A stretch of 64,000 nucleotides of DNA from an uncultured Lachnospiraceae bacterium (GTDB lineage: Bacteria > Bacillota > Clostridia > Lachnospirales > Lachnospiraceae): positions 248,001 through 312,000 of the forward strand of contig UQLY01000001.1 of assembly GCA_900542015.1 (NCBI GenBank), written 5' to 3'. The notes beneath the pieces were generated by a model. That model had not been told where the DNA came from. It saw only the letters and a list, made by a program, of their open reading frames with translations, and ran no database searches. A program made the position numbers and the translations under genes. This document shows positions 59,901-64,000 of the stretch, piece after piece; position 1 is the stretch's first letter, and each line of letters opens with the position of its first letter.

Positions 59901-61148
59901 TCAGCCGCCCGGCTCCGCAATACGGGTTACTCCTATATAAATATCCGAAATTTCGTACCATGTAGGAAAATCGACGACTCCCGTTACCGGAAGCTGGAAA
60001 ATCCTCTGGAAGGCTTCCACCGCTTCTTTGGTTCTCTCTCCGTATATCCCGTCCGCCACAATTCTCGGTATCGCCGGGTAATTCTGACTGATTCTGTTTA
60101 ACTGTTCCTGAATCTGCTGTACCTTCGCGCCCTGCGCCCCGATATTCAGATTATATCCCGGGAACGAAGAAGGAACGCCGGATACAAAAACCGTAGAGTT
60201 GATATACATATCGTTTCCGTAATAATACCGGATGATTTCAATCGCCGAATACCCTTCCTCCGCCAGATACTTCGATCCCCATTGCTTAAGTCCGTCGCAG
60301 GTTACCCGCACGCCGTCGCAGTAAGAGGTAAAAATCGGCTGGCTGACGCCGGGACGCGACAGGAAATTGTTAAAAATGGAATCTACCAGATAAGAAATAT
60401 TTTCATATATATTTCTCCCGTAAATCCACTTCTGATCATACGCCGTAGAGCTTGTGATCGTAAAATTCTTTCCCTGATTGCGGTACCATTCCGTATATAC
60501 CCTGTTTAAGGTAAAAGACATGATGCACAAAATATTGGCGTAGATCGCAGCTTCCGGCCAGGTCGCATAGATTTCGCAGCTCGCCACATTTTTGATGTAA
60601 TCCTTGTAGCGCACATAATAATTGGGCGCGGAATTATCGTTGGGATTTCCGTCGTGAACTACAATATATTCCGGTATTACCACGCGGCTTAAAACGATTT
60701 CCCCGCTTTCGTCAATGGGCTTGATTTCATCCTCCGGAATTTTCGGCGGATAATCATAATAAAGCGTATGGGGCGCAATCATCACATCGTCGCTTACGAT
60801 ATCCGGTTCCTCTATGGGGTTCATCGTAATTTTCTGAACGGATACCTCATCCGCCAGAAGCTCGCTCGCAGTTACCGTCACGGGCTCATACCCCTGGGCG
60901 GTTACCGAAATATTATATTCCGCATAGGGTCTGATCTCCTGCGGCTCAAGACTCAGCTCCACAGGCGGCGCCGGCAGCGTCAATATCTGCGTCTGTCCGT
61001 TTTCATTGGTCCTTACTTCTTCCAGTATGGTTTCCGGGTCCAATGTATAGTAAATCCGCACGTTTGCATTTTGTACGGGGATCAGTCCCAGGGCGCTGAC
61101 CGTCTCTATGATAATTTGTCCCCTTGCTGTATTTATGTTTTCAGGCAT
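59901..61148 (-). CDS. SleC-like spore cortex-lytic protein (SpoIID-like plus PG-binding)
   Basis: From ATG 61148 (AGAGG six bases upstream) the product has 415 residues. It resembles clostridial SleC from memory: an N-terminal propeptide-like beta domain (about 10-120), a SpoIID-like catalytic region (about 165-310: YIKNVASCEIYATWPEAAIY, NRVYTEWYRNQGKNFTITSS, TAYDQKWIYGRN) and a C-terminal peptidoglycan-binding domain (GAQGAKVQQIQEQLNRIS). No signal peptide is seen, as in SleC. It would hydrolyse spore cortex during germination. Confidence 0.82.
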   Translation of the reverse strand: MPENINTARGQIIIETVSALGLIPVQNANVRIYYTLDPETILEEVRTNENGQTQILTLPAPPVELSLEPQEIRPYAEYNISVTAQGYEPVTVTASELLADEVSVQKITMNPIEEPDIVSDDVMIAPHTLYYDYPPKIPEDEIKPIDESGEIVLSRVVIPEYIVVHDGNPNDNSAPNYYVRYKDYIKNVASCEIYATWPEAAIYANILCIMSFTLNRVYTEWYRNQGKNFTITSSTAYDQKWIYGRNIYENISYLVDSIFNNFLSRPGVSQPIFTSYCDGVRVTCDGLKQWGSKYLAEEGYSAIEIIRYYYGNDMYINSTVFVSGVPSSFPGYNLNIGAQGAKVQQIQEQLNRISQNYPAIPRIVADGIYGERTKEAVEAFQRIFQLPVTGVVDFPTWYEISDIYIGVTRIAEPGG

Positions 61149-61149
61149 A

Positions 61150-61191
61150 AAAAACCTCTGCACTTTTCTACTACTATATGCAGAGGTTTTT
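61150..61191 (-). promoter_or_regulatory. hairpin covering the ribosome binding site of the SleC-like gene
   Basis: AAAAACCTCTGCA (61150-61162) and TGCAGAGGTTTTT (61179-61191) are perfect inverted arms of 13 bp. On the minus strand the second arm includes the AGAGG site and a T-run that ends at the ATG. It can act as a terminator for the upstream ABC operon or as a block on translation of read-through RNA. Confidence 0.65.
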
Positions 61192-61202
61192 ATTTTTATA
61201 CA

Positions 61203-62021
61203 TTATTCCAGATTTAATTTCTTTTCCAGAAAATATTTATTGATAAAATACAGCCCGATGATCACCGCAATATAAACAACCAACAGGACTACCGATACGA
61301 TATTTACCGTCGTAACGCTTGGCTCCTCCATCATCAGCGAAAACGGCAGGGTCATATAAGATACAACCACCTGGAGCAGCAGGTTGAAGCCAATCAGGAT
61401 CAGCACGGATACTAAAAGTTTGTGCTTCTTCGTCGTCTGTCCGAGGCATACAGCCGTATAGGTCCAAAGCATACCACCGATGGGTGCAATCAGTATATAA
61501 ATAATATAGCTGATGCTCGTCGGAAGCGTCTGGAAAACATCATCCCAGTTAATGTCTATTTCCCAGAGGTCTCTCAGGATTTCTTTGACGGAAAGATCCC
61601 CGATCCCTCCGATCATGCTGATTCCCAGAGCAAATATGGAAACCGCTATCACGATAATCGTAATATACTGCCATAACGACGCTACGATCAGCTTGGCATT
61701 TAACAGCTCCGTACTCTTGACCGGAAGGGTATTCATCAGATATCCCTGATCCGTAAATAAATTTTTGTAATATCTGTAAAAGAAATAATATTTTACTACC
61801 AGGCATGCGGCTACAATTCCCCATACAATCATAACAAAATATAACACGATGGTAACCCCGGTTAATTCCGCCATCACTTCGCTCCTTAAGCTGGACTCAT
61901 TCCAGATATCCAGTGAAAAGAGCAGCACGCCGATAACCGCCAGCGCCAGTACAATCCCATTACAGATGATCCCCACAGTCCGCGTATCTTTCCATTCATA
62001 TTTGATCAATTTCTTTAACAT
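61203..62021 (-). CDS. ABC-2 type transporter permease
   Basis: The 272-residue membrane protein begins MLKKLIKYEWKDTRTVGIIC and has about six helices (IVLALAVIGVLLFSL, VLYFVMIVWGIVAACLVV and others), as in YtrC/D-type permeases. It overlaps the ATPase gene by 7 bp. It should form the channel of an exporter, perhaps for antibiotics or lipids. Confidence 0.85.
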   Translation of the reverse strand: MLKKLIKYEWKDTRTVGIICNGIVLALAVIGVLLFSLDIWNESSLRSEVMAELTGVTIVLYFVMIVWGIVAACLVVKYYFFYRYYKNLFTDQGYLMNTLPVKSTELLNAKLIVASLWQYITIIVIAVSIFALGISMIGGIGDLSVKEILRDLWEIDINWDDVFQTLPTSISYIIYILIAPIGGMLWTYTAVCLGQTTKKHKLLVSVLILIGFNLLLQVVVSYMTLPFSLMMEEPSVTTVNIVSVVLLVVYIAVIIGLYFINKYFLEKKLNLE

Positions 62022-62902
62022 GCGAACACCTCCCTAAAATAAGCATCCACGGTCTTGCCGAATCTCGCACGGATATTATCGACGGTACTTTGTACCACCA
62101 GTTGTCCGTTTTTGATAAAAACAACATCGTCCAGTATATTTTCAATATCCGAGATCAGATGCGTACAGATCAAAAGCGTCGCGTTCGGATTGTAGTTGCT
62201 TAAGATCGTGCGGATAATGTAATCCCTTGCCGCGGGATCAACGCCCGCAATGGGCTCATCCAGAATATAAAGCTGCGCGTCCCTGCTCATAACAAGAATC
62301 AACTGCACCTTTTCCTTGGTACCTTTGGAAAGCGTCTTCAGCCTTGCATTGGACGGAATCCCCAACGCCTGCAGCATCGCATAGGCGCGGTCCGCATGGA
62401 AATCCTCATAAAAATCGTCAAAAAACGCCACAAGGCTCTTCACATCTTTTTGCGCCTCCAGATAGGTACGCTCCGGCAGATAGGACACAATGGATTTGGT
62501 ATACGGTCCCGGCTCGCTCCCGTTAATCAGGATCTGTCCCTGCGTAGGCACCAACAGCCCGTTAATCATTTTGATCAAAGTCGTCTTGCCGCTTCCGTTG
62601 GGTCCCAAAAGCCCTACAATATGTCCTTTCTCAAGCCGCAGATTGAAATGGTTCAGTGCGGGCGTTCCCGGCAGATAGCACTTCGTTAAATCCCTGCATT
62701 CCAAAAGCGACGGTCCGTCCCCGCTCTTTGGCATGGGCTCCATAATAAATTCCACCGGCTGTCTGTACACCGGTCCCCCGTAAGGCGGCATCCCGTTCCC
62801 CGGTGCTCCGTTTGCCGGCGCCCCGTTTACCGGCATTTGTCCCGCCGGCATTCCGTTCACCGGCGCCCCGTTCATGGGCGCTTGGTTGTTCATTTCATTC
62901 AT
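62015..62902 (-). CDS. ABC transporter ATP-binding protein with Pro/Asn/Gly-rich N-terminus
   Basis: The 295-residue protein starts at ATG 62902, with GGAGGGG six bases upstream. Residues 4-48 are a low-complexity tract of NGAP and NGMP repeats (QAPMNGAPVNGMPAGQMPVN). The ATPase follows: Walker A GPNGSGKTT, signature LSKGTKEKVQLILVMS, Walker B LYILDEPIAGVDP. It pairs with the permease downstream and overlaps the GntR gene by 8 bp. The tract is not usual for the family. Confidence 0.88.
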   Translation of the reverse strand: MNEMNNQAPMNGAPVNGMPAGQMPVNGAPANGAPGNGMPPYGGPVYRQPVEFIMEPMPKSGDGPSLLECRDLTKCYLPGTPALNHFNLRLEKGHIVGLLGPNGSGKTTLIKMINGLLVPTQGQILINGSEPGPYTKSIVSYLPERTYLEAQKDVKSLVAFFDDFYEDFHADRAYAMLQALGIPSNARLKTLSKGTKEKVQLILVMSRDAQLYILDEPIAGVDPAARDYIIRTILSNYNPNATLLICTHLISDIENILDDVVFIKNGQLVVQSTVDNIRARFGKTVDAYFREVFAC

Positions 62903-63272
62903 GTTCTTCCCCTCCATTCAATTTCGCGCCCGCCATTGCAAGCGCTTCCTTTCTGTCATAGCCCAGTTCTCCCATTTTCAAAAAAAACTGTTCAATTTCG
63001 GCGTCAGCCTTCGCCTTTCCTGTCCGGCTAATAATGCCCGGATTATCCGCTACCGTTCTTCCGTTCGTTCTCATCGTAACAATCAGTCCCATCTGCTCCA
63101 AATTTGCAAAAGCACGCTGCATCGTATTGGGATTCACTCCCGCTTCCTGGGCAAAGTCCCTGACGCTGGGCAGTTTTTCTCCCGGCTTATACTCGCCGGC
63201 AATAATCTTATTTTGCAGAATTTCTACCAGTTGGATATAAATGGGACGATCCCCATCCAAATTCCAAGCCAT
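62895..63272 (-). CDS. GntR-family regulator, YtrA subfamily
   Basis: The 125-residue protein has an N-terminal winged helix (DGDRPIYIQLVEILQNKIIA, GEYKPGEKLPSVRDFAQEAG) and only a short C-terminal helix for dimerisation, as in YtrA. It is the first gene of a regulator-ATPase-permease operon and should repress it. A palindrome over its -10 box is the likely operator. Confidence 0.92.
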   Translation of the reverse strand: MAWNLDGDRPIYIQLVEILQNKIIAGEYKPGEKLPSVRDFAQEAGVNPNTMQRAFANLEQMGLIVTMRTNGRTVADNPGIISRTGKAKADAEIEQFFLKMGELGYDRKEALAMAGAKLNGGEEHE

Positions 63273-63338
63273 GTGCCCGCTCCTTTCTACTACATTTTCA
63301 GTGTTTGGCAGGTGTCAAATCACTGTTTCATTGTATTG

Positions 63339-63385
63339 TTGTACTACTTACTTAGTACAATACACAATATAGAGCCGGTTGTCAA
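63339..63385 (-). promoter_or_regulatory. promoter and YtrA-type operator
   Basis: On the minus strand TTGACA (63380-63385), 17 bp, TATTGT (63357-63362). The inverted repeat TTGTACTA (63339-63346) with TAGTACAA (63353-63360) overlaps the -10 box and the start point, an arrangement expected for repression by the GntR product. Confidence 0.7.
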
Positions 63386-63455
63386 TACCGTTTTCTCACT
63401 TTTTTTAGATTTTTTTGCAGTTTCCTTTTCCCGCACAATCTTTTCCTCAAAATAG

Positions 63456-63510
63456 CCAAAAAAATTCCCGCTCCGGAGCAATGATCTTAGCCTATGCCCG
63501 GAACGGGAAT
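63456..63510 (-). terminator. intrinsic terminator of the branched-chain aminotransferase gene
   Basis: On the minus strand ATTCCCGTTCCGG (63498-63510) pairs with CCGGAGCGGGAAT (63464-63476), followed by seven T. It lies about 55 bp past the stop. Confidence 0.85.
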
Positions 63511-63565
63511 CCCAGTTTCAAACAGTCAATATAGAGGCAGCATATTCTTTTGCCGCTCTGTCCGA

Positions 63566-64000
63566 TTATTCAATTACTTTAATCCAGCCTTCCGGCGCTT
63601 CGATACGACCCATCTGAATACCCGTCAGCGTATCATACAGCTTCCTGGTAACCGGTCCCATCTCCTCCATGCCGCTCGGGAAGCAGATTTCCTTGCCGTG
63701 GTCGTTGATCTTTCCTACCGGGGAAATAACAGCCGCCGTACCGCAGAGACCGCATTCAGCCATATCCTTTACTTCATCAAAGTATACTTCTCTCTGCTCA
63801 ACCTTCATGCCCAGAATATGTTCCGCAACATACATCAGGGAACGACGGGTAATCGAAGGCAGAATACTGTTGGACTTGGGCGTTACAATCGTGCCGTCCT
63901 TGGTTACGAAAATAAAGTTCGCTCCGCCTGTCTCCTCTACCTTTGTACGGGTAGCGGCATCCAGATACATATTTTCATCAAAGCCCTGCTTATGCGCGTC
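63566..64000 (-). CDS. ilvE: branched-chain amino-acid aminotransferase, C-terminal part
   Basis: The visible 144 residues are the C-terminal half of a fold-type IV PLP aminotransferase: YLDAATRTKVEETGGANFIF, VTPKSNSILPSITRRSLMYV, and FDEVKDMAECGLCGTAAVIS. These are typical of IlvE enzymes that interconvert Leu, Ile and Val with their keto acids. The 5' end lies beyond the window edge. Confidence 0.92.
   Translation of the reverse strand, partial: DAHKQGFDENMYLDAATRTKVEETGGANFIFVTKDGTIVTPKSNSILPSITRRSLMYVAEHILGMKVEQREVYFDEVKDMAECGLCGTAAVISPVGKINDHGKEICFPSGMEEMGPVTRKLYDTLTGIQMGRIEAPEGWIKVIE

Overview
The window looks like a chromosomal segment of an anaerobic, spore-forming Firmicute of the Lachnospiraceae (Clostridium cluster XIVa) type. 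Pointers are the infC-rpmI-rplT operon with a leader attenuator and an ATT start codon, a Thr T-box leader, AGGAGG-type ribosome binding sites, intrinsic terminators throughout, a SleC-like spore-cortex protein, a GH120 beta-xylosidase locus, DUF1540 and DUF5684 proteins, and a pair of large proteins that I recognise tentatively as the Lachnospiraceae families DUF5716 and DUF5717. Most genes are on the minus strand.

Layout. 0-2.4 kb: a lipoprotein gene cut by the window edge, divergent from an OmpR/histidine-kinase two-component system. 2.5-7.2 kb: xyloside utilisation (GH120 enzyme, GPH transporter, AraC regulator). 7.2-10.7 kb: SUFU-like protein, ATC-hydrolase-like protein with a TetR regulator, and an MFS transporter. 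11-20.4 kb: a ten-gene Mrp/Mbh-like antiporter operon with four ND5/MrpD-type subunits. 20.6-24.3 kb: tRNA-Ala, a long structured inverted repeat, an ACT-domain protein, a formate/nitrite-type channel with an overlapping small membrane ORF, a LysR regulator and two tRNA-Leu genes. 24.3-31.8 kb: small hypothetical genes, a C26 glutamine hydrolase, SOS-controlled dinB, aroK, pepD, and the infC-rpmI-rplT operon. 31.8-33.8 kb: an accessory patch with three tandem cassettes that each encode a tiny holin-like toxin and a convergent antisense RNA, then an internally deleted phage-type integrase, next to tRNA-Gly. 34-42.3 kb: thrS behind a T-box, redox and SEC-C proteins, a membrane-anchored pseudokinase, a frameshifted gene, a HAD hydrolase and purA. 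42.5-51.6 kb: a DUF5684-like protein, LysR, glycosyltransferase, purB, purC-purF, and a polar amino-acid ABC transporter. 51.8-58.7 kb: a four-gene operon of unknown function built from an Ig-like/TPR giant, an Hsp70/actin-fold ATPase, a TPR protein and a coiled-coil membrane protein. 58.8-64 kb: a PLP aminotransferase, a SleC-like protein, a YtrA-type GntR/ABC transporter operon, and the 3' part of a branched-chain aminotransferase gene.

The two most promising systems are the triple toxin/antisense cassette array at 32.2-33.2 kb, whose ends are inverted repeats carrying the -10 elements of both converging promoters, and the Hsp70/actin-like plus giant Ig-TPR operon at 51.8-58.7 kb. Functional statements rest on motifs and recalled family resemblance. 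No database search was run.
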